Assembly: GCF_028583425.1 (NCBI RefSeq)
Contig: NC_072793.1
Location: 64,919,028 to 64,983,027 of the forward strand
Direction: 5' to 3'
From: Eublepharis macularius
Lineage: Eukaryota > Chordata > Lepidosauria > Squamata > Eublepharidae
DNA: 64,000 bases
Shown here piece by piece: positions 23,224-35,660 of the stretch. Positions within the stretch are counted from its first letter, which is position 1, and every line of letters starts with the position of its first letter. The position numbers and the translations under genes were made by a program. The notes below the pieces were generated by a model that was given only the letters and a program-made list of their open reading frames with translations, made no database searches and was not told the DNA's origin.

Positions 23224-23469
23224 TATACATTCCCACTTGGATTTTTTCCAAAAGTGTTAACAAACACTTGCTTCAAGAAAATAATAACAGCAGCAATAAA
23301 CAATATTGGACTTCAGAGGGAAGCTCAGTGGAGCAGTGGGACTTATATCTACAGATCTAGAACAGATTTTGGTAGGGTGTTACACCCATCTTTTACTACA
23401 TCCTTACAGAAATACTTGACCCCCCCCCCAAATCAACAGCATAACAATAATTTCTTTGAAGTGTTTTAA

Positions 23470-24240
23470 TTTCTATCATGTGTTCATAAGACTTAAATCG
23501 TATAAAATTATAAATCATTGGTATCTCACTCCACATAGGCTGTCTAAAATATATTCCACCAGCTCCCCCTTATGCTGGAAAGAATGCAGACAGGTTGGTA
23601 CCTTCTTACATTGCTGGTGGCAATGTCCATGTATAGCAGACTTTTGGGACACAATCCAGCAACAAATTGCTCTCATTACATCATATAATATACAATTACA
23701 GCCAGAATTAATATTCTTAGATATTTGGAAAGATCGAGAACTTCCAACTATTAGGCAACAGTTAATTTCATCATTGCTGGTTGCAGCAAAAACCTCTATA
23801 GCCCTTAACTGGAAGTCTCATAAACCTCCTAGTTTGAATACTTCGTATAACAAAATCTGGGAGCAACTAATTATAGAGAAAATAACTGATAGATTGCAAC
23901 AAAGGGAAAAGCCACATTGCACAACAAATTTCTATGCAAAATGGAAACCGTTTCTGGACTTTCTGTCAAATAATGACCTGTTATTAACAAAGCTTCCATA
24001 CCAAATGATTATTAATCTGGATTTATAATTCTTCTTGGTCAAGATTTTTTAAAAATAATTCATAGGAACCACTCTGAATACCTACTTTATGGACCTTAGT
24101 TTACCCTTTCTTGAGAAAACAAATTATCAGATGTATGGTTGTTAATGGCTTTTGCACATCACCTTAGTTGTTCTTGTTCTTATCATGTTATGAATGTATT
24201 ATTGTATTAATAACATCTTATTTTTTTTTATCACGTGTTT
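23470..24240 (+). mobile_element. L1 LINE, 5'-truncated: ORF2 C-terminus and 3' UTR
   Basis: An open frame (to 24028) gives WYLTPHRLSKIY, then SPLCWKECRQVGTFLHCWW, then CP-IADFWD-IQQQI. This is the C-terminal part of L1 ORF2 protein with its cysteine-rich CW--C---GT--H-WW-CP region; the endonuclease and reverse transcriptase are missing. About 185 codons remain open, so the copy is not very old. The 3' UTR ends near 24240; no clear A-tail or target duplication was found. Confidence 0.88.
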
Positions 24241-24364
24241 TCTGACTTGTCTTTAAAACAATGTAGGTCAGTAGCTTAGAATGTGCTGGGATCTGAGAAA
24301 GCTCTAATTCATACACTGCAACCTCAGGATAAGAACCTGTTTCTCAGAGCCCTATCTACATTGT

Positions 24365-24480
24365 AGAAATAAACATACCGACCTACCTTACAAGACTGTT
24401 GTAGAGAACTTGTACAATGGTAAATTACATGAAGCATTTTGAGCAGTACAAAGGTGCTATATAAATGCTGAATATTTTTC
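24365..24480 (+). mobile_element. MIR-like SINE 3' part
   Basis: CTTACAAGACTGTTGTAGAG then AAGCATTTTGAGCAG and GGTGCTATATAAATGCTG follow the core and tail of MIR/CORE-type SINEs, whose tail is shared with L2. The copy is diverged. Confidence 0.55.
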
Positions 24481-24534
24481 TCCTCTTACAGTGCAAGGAC
24501 ATAGTGCTAAAGTACAGTTCAATCCTAAAACTAC

Positions 24535-24660
24535 TTTCCTATTGAAAAGACCGGAGTAGGATTTTGGGTAGACCTGCTTGCGATGGCACGGTTACAATGC
24601 CATCCTAAGCAGAGGCTTAGAAATGTGTTACTCTGCTTAGGATGGCTCTGCAAAAGACAT
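24535..24660. repeat. Short hairpin repeat (CTAAGCAGAGTTA type), copy 2
   Basis: ACAATGCCATCCTAAGCAGA (24596-24615) and TACTCTGCTTAGGATGGC (about 24630-24647) form inverted arms; the flank at 24540 resembles the same family. Possibly two overlapping copies. Confidence 0.5.
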
Positions 24661-24719
24661 TCAGTGGCTACTTCTCATTAAATGCCAGGCAGGGAAGATT
24701 TCACAGTAAAGCCCCCGTT

Positions 24720-24946
24720 TCTGGTTGCCAATGTCTAGCTGGGGCCTGGAGTTCTCCAGGAATTAGAACTTACTTCAAAACTCTATGGATCAGTTCCCTT
24801 TGAGAAAATGGCAGTTTCGCGGGGGAAGAGGGCTCTATGACATCACATCCCTATTGAGCTCCCTTCTCTATCCAAACTCTTGTCTCCCCAGGCCCTGAAC
24901 CCAAATCTCCAGGATCGCTCCCCCTTCTGATGTTGGCAACCCTAGC
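24720..24946 (-). mobile_element. Old TAGGGTTGCCAA-type hAT MITE
   Basis: The right end is TGTTGGCAACCCTA, and the left has CTGGTTGCCAATGTC. Inside, GGGGCCTGGAGTTCTCCAGG, GATCAGTTCCCTTTGAGAAA and AATCTCCAGGATCG follow a family whose other copy here is at 43178-43382. The flanking bases do not form a duplication, so the copy looks old. Confidence 0.6.
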
Positions 24947-25049
24947 ATATTGAAAGAGCAGGACGTTCCATTTACAGGCAGTCAAAATTAATGTTAGGGT
25001 ACTCCCCTTTATAAATTTCAGCAAATCAGTGGCTATGTCTATACAGAGC

Positions 25050-25900
25050 AAAAAATACTCCACTAGGTGAAAGTAATAGAAAACAGGACCATAAGACGGT
25101 CAGAGCCCATTCGCCACCTCTCAGAGGTAAGACGTTTGCAGAGTTTTTCCATTTCTGGCCCATTGACGCTTCGGGAAAACGCCCTTTTCTTTCCCCAGGG
25201 TCTTTGCCGAGCCCGGGGCGCACCTCCGCGCCCCGCGCAGTTCCGTCGGGCTTGCCAAAGAGGCACGGCGCGCAATTCCACGCCCGCAGTCTCCGCCGCT
25301 CCCTCTGTGTGTGTTTACAGGCGGGAGGGACTTAGTCAGCAAATCCTGTTCTGGCGAGCTTCAGCCAATGAGGAGCCTGGCCCTGCTGCCTTGGGGGCTT
25401 CGGAGTTGGGAACTGGATGCATGCAGAAATGCGAGGCGGTTCTGGCTGGTGCTGGTGGCAAAATGAGGTCCGGCTCCAGAGGTGACTTGGTGCTCCCCGC
25501 GCTGCAGCTCCTGGAGGGATTCTGGAATGCATCCGTCATGTAGCCTGCTTTGCAAGCCCGAGGATTCCTCATGGAGAGGCGAGACTGCTCGTCCCTTATT
25601 TTTTAATTTGGGGTTGGAAGATGAAATGCTTTTCTCGCTACCTGCCGTACCTCTTCAGACCTCCGAACACCATCCTCTCTTCCAGCTGCCACACCGAAGG
25701 TACCGATCAGAGAGGAGAGGGGCAGGAGGATGGGTGGCACACAAGGTACAAATGAGAGTGGAGAGGAGGGGAAAGATGGACAGTGGGAGGAGGACGTGGC
25801 CCCCCCTTCCCCTCCCAGCCTCTGCTGACATTGCCATTAGCTGCCAGTGCGTGACCATGGGTGCTGGCAAAAGCTTGTCGTATGACAAGACTTCAGAAAT
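25050..25900 (+). promoter_or_regulatory. PPP2R2B: CpG-rich promoter block of PPP2R2B B-beta-2
   Basis: This is a single-copy, CpG-dense block in otherwise AT-rich DNA, spanning the B-beta-2 first exon. CpGs are densest around 25200-25300. Visible sites include a CCAAT box (AGCCAATGAG, about 25362-25371) and an AP-1/MARE-like TTAGTCAGCA near 25329. No strong TATA box lies at a suitable distance; the T-rich tract at about 25592 is only 30 bp before the ATG and is probably 5' UTR. The start site is inferred to lie between the CCAAT box and the ATG. Open frames across it (158 and 184 codons) look like by-products of high GC. Confidence 0.7.
25621..25699 (+). CDS. PPP2R2B: PPP2R2B first coding exon, B-beta-2 isoform
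   Basis: This exon encodes the alternative N-terminus of the B-beta (B55-beta) regulatory subunit of protein phosphatase 2A. The frame reads MKCFSRYLPYLFRPPNTI, then LSSSCHTE, and stops after the first base of the next codon, followed by a GT donor (GAAG/GTACC). From memory this is almost identical to the mammalian B-beta-2 N-terminus, where HTE is joined to ADIISTVEF, the first residues common to all B-beta isoforms; the phase-1 end fits that junction. In mammals this N-terminus directs PP2A to the outer mitochondrial membrane in neurons, whereas the WD40 propeller encoded downstream binds substrate and scaffold. The shared second exon was not found and should lie right of the window. The exon sits in a CpG-rich block with a CCAAT box about 255 bp upstream. 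Identification is by recalled sequence, without a search. Confidence 0.92.
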
Positions 25901-27140
25901 CAGTGGGGCCTCGTGGAAACACTGGCGTTACTGGAGAGTCAGGCGTTTTATCAAGATGAATGCTGCAAAACCTGACAGGGATAGAAGGGTCTTGGGAACC
26001 CTCAAGGAGCTAAGCTCTCTCTATAAAGGCTTGTAATTCTGGGATTACTTTAAAATATATCTGTATTGAGGAGGACTGAAGTGCCTAGAACTGATGCAAA
26101 GATACACACTACAGCTGGCACAGGTTACTTCATTCATATATAGGCATGCATTCATTCATTTAAAAAAGTACGCGCTTGGTTGTTTTCACTGTTTCAGTTA
26201 TTTATACTAGGGATTTATACATCAGATGGTAGAATATTGAACTGGCAGAATGGAGTGTGCCGCTTAAACTTGGGGGATGGATGCTAGCTGTGAATTTTCC
26301 TTCCCACAAAAATCCCTGCAAATAGAAAACTAGCACAGCAAGGGGAAAATTTCTATACCTTCTCTTTGTTTGGAGTGCTCATTTTATATTTGTGAAATGT
26401 TCCAGTGATCCTGCAGACCTTCATTGTGTACAGTCCATTCTATCATCTCAGCAGTCCACTACCTCATTTCCACTTCAGTCTCCTTCATGTGTAAATCAGG
26501 CCTGGGTCACAAAACTACAGAGAGGAAGGGGAAATGCTGCATATCAGCTAAAATATGCATGATATTTTGGCAGTGTTTGATAGTGGGAGGGGAATAGGTG
26601 AAACTATGTGATCAGGGTCTTAGGGAGTGAGGGAATCTTATTGGAGAAACCTTTGTTGGAGAGACTTTTCTACCTGTAATTTCCATGGTATTCTTATTTG
26701 TATGAGAGAAATGTTAGGCAGTTTTATGAGTTACACAGAGATTACATCCAAGAAGTAGTATTTCCCTTATGTGCAGTAAAGATGGCCAAGCCACCTACCA
26801 CTCAAGTACATTTTTGACATCCCTTGCAGAAGATGCTTGTAAGAAAAATCTAAGGGGCAAGGCCTACAATTATGGTGTTGTTTTTATAACAGTATGTTAC
26901 TCTAAAGCCTGAGTTGTTTATTTTGTGTAGCACACTGGAGTTCATCCCTGTGGAAACTTTGAACGATTACTTAAGCATTTCTGTAATTTATGCTGTCAAA
27001 ACCTATCTACGTCTTGAATGTAAGGCAAAGCAAGCACATTGTCTAGCTTGTCTTTAGTGCCAAGTAAATGTCAAAGCCATAGTAGTAATGCTAGAAGCAT
27101 GGTTAGATAGTCAGTTGTCTTGAACTTTGTCTAATCGCTT
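25700..27140 (+). other. PPP2R2B: First intron downstream of the B-beta-2 exon, single-copy
   Basis: The GC-rich block fades after about 25900. An ATG in good context (GACCATGGG at 25855) opens a 60-codon frame starting MGAGKS with no known domain. No further PPP2R2B exon was recognised. Confidence 0.5.
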
Positions 27141-27144
27141 CATT

Positions 27145-27775
27145 TGCTTCCATAAGTTACCAGGCTCAGTTCAAGGTTTTGACTATCACAGGCAAAGCCT
27201 TTCCTGGCCTTGGTCCCTCATAGCTACAAGACTGCCTCTCTCCCTGTGCCCCACCACAACAGCTTTGTTCATCAGAACAGGGCCTTCTGCAGGCATCACC
27301 CTGCAAACGGACAAAATCAACAACAACCTGTACATGTGCGTTCTCTGTTGTGGCTCCCACCGTGTGGAATGGCCTGCTTGATGATGTTAGGAGGGCTCCC
27401 ACTCTCCTGGATTTCCACAAACTATGCAAACTAATTATAGTACTATAAGGAAATACTTAAGACAGATGCTTTGGTCAAGGGACGAGGACAGTGGATGGCA
27501 CTGTTGTGTTCTGTATGTTGCTGTAAGTATGCTCCTACCAGGTGGCTTCTGCATCATTTACTGTGTTGTGTTAACTTGCTTATGCTTTGTTTCAGCATTG
27601 TTCCAGCCCTGTATCAGATTTCTGCATGTTTTCAAATTTCTGAAATCCATATCCTATCCCTATTGCATTGTTATTGAATGTCCCAGCCATTAATCACATT
27701 GGGTGACTGTGAATCCACCTTGAGTCTCAGTCAGAAAGGTAGACTATAAATAATGTAAATCAATAAATAAAATAA
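27145..27775 (+). mobile_element. L2/CR1-clade LINE 3' end
   Basis: The + strand, with stops, reads FKVLTITGKAFPGLGPS, LQDCLSPCAPPQQLCSSEQG and CAFSVVAPTVWNGL, the usual C-terminus of L2/CR1 ORF2. The 3' UTR ends in CCACCTTGAGTCTCAGTCAG, AAAGGTAGACTATAAATAAT and (AATA)n. Confidence 0.75.
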
Positions 27776-28177
27776 CCCACTTTTTTTTAGTCAAGCAGTT
27801 TATGATTGGAAAAAAGAGTAAATTATAAGAAATGGAATTCATTGTCTCCCCATTAGCCCACCCTATACTAGAGCTAGCTTAACCAGGCCTACTAGTATTG
27901 TTCTAATCCAGTGATCCCTAATGTTGTGCTCACCAATGTATTTCATGATACCAACTTGATAACCTTCTTACCAACCCTTTTCAAGTTTCCTTCTCTTTCT
28001 TCTACCCCTTCACCTTTCCTCTTTTCCAGTCTTTCCTTTGTCAACTTTTATGTTCCTTCCTTCCCTTCCTCTGTTTTCTTTCTGTCTTGAGTCTCCTTAT
28101 TCTTTGCTCTTACCTCATGCTAGTACTCCAGCCAAGATACACTAAAGGCAGTGAGAGAATGAGAAGTTACAGAGGTG

Positions 28178-28262
28178 GAAAAGAGCAAGAGTCCAGTAGT
28201 ATCTATAAGACTAACAAAATTTGTTGTAGGGTATGAGCTTTCGAGAGTCACAGCTCACTTCT
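28178..28262 (+). repeat. Foldback-family repeat fragment
   Basis: AAGAGTCCAGTAGTATCTAT, then GACTAACAAAATTT and GGTATGAGCTTTCGAGAGTC match one arm of the palindromic family. Confidence 0.55.
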
Positions 28263-28559
28263 TACAGAGATGGTGATGGAATTGGGAGTAGCTGCAGTTT
28301 AAAGGGAAATGGGTGCCTGGGCTCAGAGTTTGGCTCAGATTCCCTTCATTAGTGTCATGTGCGTACTTGAAACAACTTTGCCACAACAACAGCGCAACCA
28401 CCAGAAGAAGAGGGAGGTGACCATCACTATGAAAAGAGAGTAAATACCAGAGAAGACAAACGAGACAAGAAGAGGATAATTTATGCACCCTCAGTCTCAG
28501 CCAGCCACTCTACCCTCTTAGCACATGCCACATCCAGAATAACACTAAATAAAATCTAC

Positions 28560-28878
28560 TACCTGGAAGTGACATAGGATAGCTCTAGGAATTTCCAGGA
28601 ACTCTGTAGTTTCAGGTGGGTAGCAGTGTTGGTCCGTTGTAAGACAGTAGAGGTCTAAGCTTTCATATCTGACAAAGTGAGTGTTGTTGACCCTTCAAAG
28701 TGTATGCCCTAAAATTCTTGTTGGTCTTTGTGTTGTCACTGGTCTTAAATCCTGCTGTTATAGAGCAGGAGCTACCTTACATCACTTCCAGGTGTTCCCT
28801 GGAAGTGATATAGCCCTTTTCATACCCTGCTCCCCACTCCTGCCATTTGCCAGACATAGCCTGGCAACCTTACTGAAG
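28560..28878. mobile_element. Old hAT-like MITE interrupted by a foldback repeat
   Basis: The outer parts hold CTACCTGGAAGTGACATAG at left, and ACATCACTTCCAGG, CCTGGAAGTGATATAG and AGCCTGGCAACCTTAC at right, as in the TAGGGTTGCCA group. Between them, 28612-28755 is a fuller foldback-family copy (GTGGGTAGCAGTGTTGGTCC ... TTGTTGGTCTTTGTG). Edges are approximate. Confidence 0.5.
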
Positions 28879-28879
28879 T

Positions 28880-31800
28880 ACTATGTGTTTTGTTGAAATC
28901 TTTATCAGTAAATTTTTGTAAATCTAGATCTTTCACAATGTTCAAGCTGCTGGCTGCCCACTTGTTTGTTTTTTAAAGTAATTTTCATGTATTCTTTACT
29001 ATAGGAAATATTCTATATTTTCAAAGGGCATTGAGAAGAAAATGTTACAAGACAATTTTCTTTTTAGCTTTTTAAAAATTAAATTGACCAGCTATCTCCT
29101 TTTCTCAAAATTCCCAAAATGATACTTTCATGAGGTGCTGCAATCTATAACTTTATAAATATCAAGTCGTTAGTTAAAAGACAACCAGCTAAGAAATCTT
29201 TAATCAGATGACATTCCTACAAGCAACGTTGTTTTAAAGAAGACTGTCGGCTGAATCATGAGTATCAATATGCCTCTGATAGAACTTTAAAATGTTCTCC
29301 TTGGTATTCCAGTCTGAAATTAGTATTAATTCCGAGGTCTATGTACTTTTGAAGTATTCTGCTTCTGTACTGAAATGTAACATTTCTTTTAATTTTCAGT
29401 TTTAAAAGTGAACAAGTTTAAAATTGGTTAAGGATGTGTCCCATCCAATATCTTGCAGTTTCACCTTTGATCACCTTTGACAAAACTTACTATAATCGCT
29501 TTTTCCATTCCATGTTCTGAGAAGCTTCTTCATGTGACATGTGTTCTTCTTTCATTAAAACCTCAAAAATATCAAGATAGTACTCTTTCCAGAGTTGCTT
29601 GTTGCCCAAAAATAAAACACCTTTTAATGTGATGTGTATCAAATGGAAGAGACTGGGACTCAAAATTTACTTCAGATTATACCAAATAGGAAGACTAGAA
29701 AAGATTGTCATATTTCATTATCTTCTCTTCAAAGCAGTTTCTATTTTTCAGTTTTTGCTTCTGCCCTAGAGAGTTTTCTAATGCTAAAATGTGCTTGCCG
29801 GGGGTGTAGCAATATTTCATACCATTAGTTCCTGGGTCTTGGCAAAATTTTGTTTGGCTGCAAGAGACAGCACCAACAGGAGCTGGATGCGTTTTTCATT
29901 CTTCAGGGTTTCGTATTAATGACCATATTTCCTGATGATTGGTACTCAAAAATCTTAACCTAAGTCTTCACAGTTTCGCATAACTTCATTAAATCTATGA
30001 CAGTAGTATTGTAGTATAAAAATAAATAGAGTGGTAACCCTGGTCATTATAATCAAAACAAAAAATTAACCTCTAACCCTAGCCTAACTTCTTCCCTGTT
30101 TTTAAAAATAATTCCATTATTCTTTCAAAAGCTCCGTATAATTTAATATTGGAGCCAGTACAGAAGGCAGCTGGTTAAGAAATGAATTAATATACCACCA
30201 CAGAATGGTGTAAATTTACATTTACATACAGCAAGCATTGACAAGAACTTCATGCACATTTATTTTTATGTCATACAAAACATTCTGATGCAAAAAGATA
30301 AATAAACTATGGATTGGATCCAGCCTGTTTTTCTACTCAATTCTGGCCAATTTCTATCATTCCAGCTTCCATTCCACATGGCGTTTATTCCAGCAAGTCC
30401 CGTGATCCCAAACATAGCACTTGGGGAGGTCAAAGGGGGAATGTTTCCTCCCTTTTTCACCAATGGAAAAACTGATTGGATCTAACCCTTCATACTTCAC
30501 CTGAGAATTGCTGAAAGACACTATAATAAAATTATTGCTGAAAATACTAGGTACCACAATGAAATTTCTAGGCACCATAGAGACCTGGCCCCTATTTGTT
30601 GTATACGTATTTTGGTACATGTCCTAGTAGTCCAAGTGTGAGCCCTGGCCATTATTAAGTGTTGAGTTTATTTGTCACAAACTTTTTGGAAGCAAATGGC
30701 TCCTTAGTAAACTAAAAAAATTGCGGCAATTTTCTCAGTTTGGGGGAGGATGGGAGTCCTTGAATGGTGATTACTGTAGCTCAAGCATGGAAGGGCTCTC
30801 TCTTGATTTCTACTGGATCCTTTGCAATGACATTAGAGAAAGAGACATCCAGAAATGCATGCATTCTATAGAGAAAGATTTTAAACTGATGTATCAGGAA
30901 ATGTGTGCCATGAGAACCTAGGGGAATTCAAGGAAAAGAACTTAGCCATCTGAAGGCTTCCTAATAAGAAAAAGAATCCTTTGTCTAATGCTTTAATCTG
31001 ATCCACTAAGTCTGTATTAATGCACTTAGTTACTATGAGGAAAGTGATACCAGACTAAATAATGAAGTGATGTGTTTGGCTTTGATGGAAGCAGCCAATC
31101 CCTATAGACCTAATTAAAGATACATAATAATGATTCTCCTCCCCTAACTGTGGCATGAGTCAACCAGCTAAAAAAGGCTGTACTTCAGAATGTGCATCCT
31201 ATCAGCCTTTCTTTAGTCTGACATTCATACAGATATGAAAACATAGTGATCACTATTTACTGTATTTGTCCTTGATCTGTATCGGTGATTCCTAGTATGG
31301 TGCCCACCTTGGTGACCATTTCTTCCCCCGAGCAAAGAGCCAATCCTAGCTTTTCACCACCTCACTGAAGATTCCAGGAGAACACATAGGGGGCTGTTGG
31401 GGGCATCCATCAGAAACAGCTGTTTCCATCATAGGAGGATGCTTTGCTTGGAATTTCCCAACGTTTTGTGATAGCCCTTTCCCACCTATGACAGCCATTT
31501 TGTGCTGGCACTCCCTTCTCTTTTGAAGACTCTTGTTCTATTTGCGTGGAGCTATAATACACAATGTTCTGTCCTTTGAAGTTTTTTTTATCTATAGACA
31601 TTTTATAGCCTGTTGTAAACATCTCAGAAAAACAAGACCACAACTCGTTTTTTCTTTTACACTTGTACTTTATTCCATTTTCTGTTCTTTAAATGATTTC
31701 TAGGGCACAATCTACTGAGAATGTTTATGTAAGGATTATGCACGCTCTTGCATAAATTCTATTCATTTATGTGGAGTTTATACCGGAGATGAGTATCCCA

Positions 31801-32330
31801 TATGTACACGTTTCCAATTTTGAGAATTCAGCAAATTGAAAGAGATTACCTAGCATTTATTTCCAGCTCTCAAAGGAAACATGCCCACATCTGCCACAGG
31901 TATTGCCTTCTGTCCATCTCAGCCAACAATCTTGTATGGAGGAAGAAAATCCTGTTATTTATTTATGTACCTTGTACCTTGTTTCCTAAATATTATTGGG
32001 TGGCTTTTAGTGAAGTGAAAGATCATAAAAAAGTCAAGCACCTAAATGTTTAATAAGCACACAGATAACACTCGTGGATAGCCCAAAACACATCACCATA
32101 AAAAAGGCACAGCCGTTAGTAGCAGTTACTTCTGAGAAAACCTATACAAGATTGAGCTGAAAACATCCTCTAAGATAATGCAAGAAATGTATCTTTTGTT
32201 CTGTCTCTGTCTCTAAGATAATTGTAGGCTAAACAACTTTTATGATATCCATACATAAAAGGTGTGGACTATTCAAGGAGTCAGGGAGAACAAAATGATG
32301 CATGGAAGCTAGTGCTTTCCCTGGAATAAA
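28880..32330 (+). other. Single-copy intronic DNA
   Basis: AT-rich with no exon, RNA gene or clear repeat recognised. Several 60-90-codon frames on both strands show no domain. Confidence 0.45.
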
Positions 32331-32334
32331 CCTA

Positions 32335-32765
32335 CTATTTATTTATTTATCTATTTATAGTCTGCCTTTTTCATTGAGGCTCAAGGTGAATTACACAGTG
32401 TAATTTAATACAAGCAACAACTGGGACTTTCAGTAAACAATACAGTAGGATATAGATAGCAGAAATTTGAAAACAAGCAGAAATCTCATACAAAACTGAA
32501 ACACAATTGGGGGGAAAAAGCAATTTGACATGACATAATAAACAACAATAACAGCCAGTGCACAGTAATATAATCCACAGTCCCTATCCCCTTATTGAAG
32601 AATCTCTTTGAACCATTTTCTTACAGCACAGCCCTGTTACCTATGTAAGAAAACCCTCCTGAATAATTTGGTTTTGCAATTTGCAGAAAGCCAGGAGAGA
32701 GAGATCTTTCCTGACCTCTTCAGGCAGGTCATTCCATAAGAGAGGGGCCATTATAGAGAATAGAC
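32335..32765 (-). mobile_element. CR1/L2-like LINE 3' end
   Basis: On the minus strand the end reads TTCACCTTGAGCCTCAATGA, AAAAGGCAGACTATAAATAG and (AATA)n. Before it lies a diverged ORF2 C-terminal region (CCTGAAGAGGTCAGGAAAGA, TTTTCTTACATAGG). Confidence 0.65.
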
Positions 32766-33574
32766 ATGTACAGTAGGACTTATTTCTGAGTAAACACCAC
32801 TGGGACTAAGCTGTTAGTTGCTTTTCTACAAATCTTCCAGATTTGTTATGGCCCACATGGCACAAGCATGTGTTGTACTTCCTCTTTTGTGGTCTGTCTT
32901 CTTGACTGTCCGTGACTGTCCTTCCTCCCTCTAGCCATAATGGGAGAGAAACTCGCCTATCTTCAGAAAGTGCTTCCCTGCTATGATGGTCCCTTGTCTT
33001 TACACCACAGAAATGGCACCAGAGGCATTTTTAACCCATAATAGTCCTGCAACTGTTTGTACAGCACTTCCATCACACCTGCCCTTAACAATTATGGCTG
33101 GAAGGAGGCAAAAGAAGGGACAGGAACAGCTGCAGAAGGTAGCCAAGCTATGAGACAAAGGCTTTGTGTTACCAACACCCCCCTCCCAGTGCCTTAGCTG
33201 CAGCATTTGGTAAGAATGATACAGGAGCAGAGTTAAGGATATTCAAATCATATGTACTTTATTCTCCCATTGAAATTAATGCAGCTTTAAAATGTTTACT
33301 ATTGCTGGATTAATGATCCCAAACTGCATTTTACATGGAGTTTTTTTACAATGAATAACAGTATTTTAATTTTGTTTTTCTACAAGCTCTCCTGACAAAA
33401 CAAAGATAAGCTGTAAACATTAAGCTGTTTACCTTCAGCATAAACCAAAGAGTTAGAAAAATGTTATATTTATTTCTATCAAATAAAAGAATCACACAGC
33501 AAAATACAAACTTCTCCAAAGTTAAGGAGTACAATAGGACCAAAATCTTAGCGCCTTTGACTGCACTGTTATGC

Positions 33575-33900
33575 ACATTTATCTGATAGTAAGCCCCACT
33601 GAAGTCAGTAGGAACTATTTCTCAATAAATTTTATTTATCTATTGACTTTATTTATAGACCATCTTTCTTACTGAGACTTGAGACAAATCACACAGTATA
33701 AGACAATGAAGTCAAATAGCATGAGACAGCCAACAAGCAGTGCAATAGGACTAGAATCACAAAAATTAGAAGCAATGCTCCCCCAAAGTATCAGACAAGC
33801 CGTGTCATAAACATAATATATCATTAAAAAAACCAGTGCAAAAATGGAATTACAAAACAATGCAGCAGGAGCAAGATAATCAATACAATAAATAATAGAA
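33575..33900 (-). mobile_element. CR1/L2-like LINE tail
   Basis: Minus strand: GTCTCAAGTCTCAGTAAGAA then AGATGGTCTATAAATAAAG and an A-rich end, the same tail family. Text at 33575-33620 (CTGATAGTAAGCCCCACTGA, AGTCAGTAGG) belongs to the short hairpin family. Confidence 0.6.
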
Positions 33901-34631
33901 TAGAATACAGTACTGTTCCCTTTATAAAATGCTCCCCCCCATTCCAGTATAGTAGTTTGGGTGTGTACATGCTGTTTACTTCATTTGAGAAGCTCAACTC
34001 ATGAGATCAGCATGTGACCAACTCTTATTTTAAATCAGTGGTTCAAATTGATCATTGGCTGGATTGGTCTCCAAGTCTGGACCATTAGACTTATGTTACA
34101 TATACTAGCAATTCTTATAATGGACGAGAACCAATAAATCCAATTTGAACTTTGAGTGCATAATAATGGCCTTATAATGGTATTGGTTTTAGCATCAAGA
34201 CGTAATTGCTAAGATCAAAGTTTGAAAATGAAGCAGAAAATTTGAGAAATTTACCTGTGTGTCAGATCAACTTGCCTATTTTGTTTCTTTGTGTATTTGC
34301 ACAGTGTTGGCAGGTGTGTTCTGAGGCTTGATAATCTGCTGAATTTATCCTTCCCAGTGCAAATAGTAAAACTGTAAGAGTCTTGTTTTGTACTGGATCT
34401 GGCAATTCTAGTGATAGATTATCCTTTGCTTTTATTTGTGTTAATTTATTCTTTCAGTTTGGTTAGATGTGCAGTTCTTACCATATTCTGTCTCCCATCC
34501 CATAGGTCACCAACTTCCATTTAAAAAGGTTATGTTTTCCGGTTCATAGAATCCGGCCCCCCATCAACTTTGGGACAAAACATGTAGCATCTCAAAGTAG
34601 ATTTGAATCAGGAAGGTTAATAAAAATAACA

Positions 34632-34722
34632 GTGCAGTTCTAAGCTCAATTATACCCTTTTAAACCCATTGACTTCAATTGATTTAGAAGAATATAACTC
34701 TGTTTAAGTTTGGACTGTAAGT
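34632..34722. repeat. Short hairpin repeat, copy
   Basis: CAGTGCAGTTCTAAGCTCAA, then AACCCATTGACTTCAATTG and AGAATATAACTCTGTTTAAG follow the inverted halves of the TGCAATCCTAAGCAGAGTTA family. Confidence 0.5.
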
Positions 34723-34739
34723 TACTTTTGCTTCACTGA

Positions 34740-35660
34740 GATGACGTGTATAGGAGGTCCTGTACTTGGGCCATGCGATGTCGGAGGGAAGGATCCAGGT
34801 CCCGGCCTTTGATGAGGCACCACTTGTGCCCGTTCCATCAGTCAGGAGTCTTGGCATGATGCCAGGCAGCTTGCCCCCTATCTTTCAACTCATGACCTAA
34901 CGACAGTGATCCGTGCAACGGTCATCTCCAGATTGGACTACTGTAACTCACTCTACGCAGAGCTTCCTGTGAGTCTGACCCAGAAATTGCAGCGAGTCAG
35001 AAATGCTGCTGCCTGTGTCCTGGTTGGTACACCATACAGGGCACACATAACTCCAGCCTTTCAGCAGCTGCACTGGCTCCCTGTGGAGTTCCTGATCAGG
35101 TTCAAGGTGTTGGTTTTAACCTATAAAGCCCTAAACAGACTGGGACCAGCATACCTGAGGGACCGCCTCTCCCTGTATATGCCCTGGAGGGTGCTGATAT
35201 CAGCAGGTAAACACATGCTGGTGGTCCCTGGCCCCAGGGAGGCTTGACTGGCCTCGACCAGGGCCAGGGCATTTTCTTTCCTGGCTTCGACCTGGTGAAA
35301 CTCTCTGTTGGAAGACACCCAAGCTCGCCAAGATCTTTCATCTTTTTGGCTGGCATGCAAAATAGGGATGTTCCGCCAGGCATATGGTTGAGGCCAACAT
35401 TAAATCCATCAATGAACCTCCCTGCCGGTCTCCTACCTGGGGGGGGGGGGGAGCTATGACCATCCGCCCCCCCCCACCACCATGCATGAGCAGCCATAAG
35501 ATATCAATCCAGTCCTCCACGCTTTTTATATATGGTGAGCAGGTGGACTTCTTGATATGTTTGCGTTTGGAACCTATGATTTTACTATATTTTACTGTAT
35601 TTCTCTATTTTTACTTCATATTGTAACCTGCTCTGAGCCTGTTCGGGGAAAGTGGGCAAA
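34740..35660 (+). mobile_element. L2-clade LINE, 3' third of ORF2 and tail
   Basis: An intact frame at 34906-35247 reads MIRATVISRLDYCNSLYAEL, then KLQRVRNAAACVLVGTPYRA, HITPAFQQLHWLPVEF and FKVLVLTYKALNRLGPAYLR. This is the conserved post-RT region of L2/CR1 ORF2 (SRLDYCN-LY-GLP, NAAAR, LHWLP, FK-L---YK-L). The copy then runs through a G-rich stretch and ends TGTAACCTGCTCTGAGCCTG, GGGGAAAGTGGGCAAATAAA plus ATAA repeats. It is truncated at 5'. Confidence 0.85.

Noticed and set aside
25067-26036. Two overlapping + frames of 158 and 184 codons around the B-beta-2 exon
   Set aside because: They lie in the CpG-rich block where stops are rare, are not in the frame of the recognised exon, and show no domains.
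27300-27330. GACAAAATCAACAACA resembling the codons for the PPP2R2B B-beta-1 segment KINN
   Set aside because: It lies in a LINE ORF2 remnant, the surrounding residues do not match DTRKINNSFLRDHSY, and there are no splice sites.
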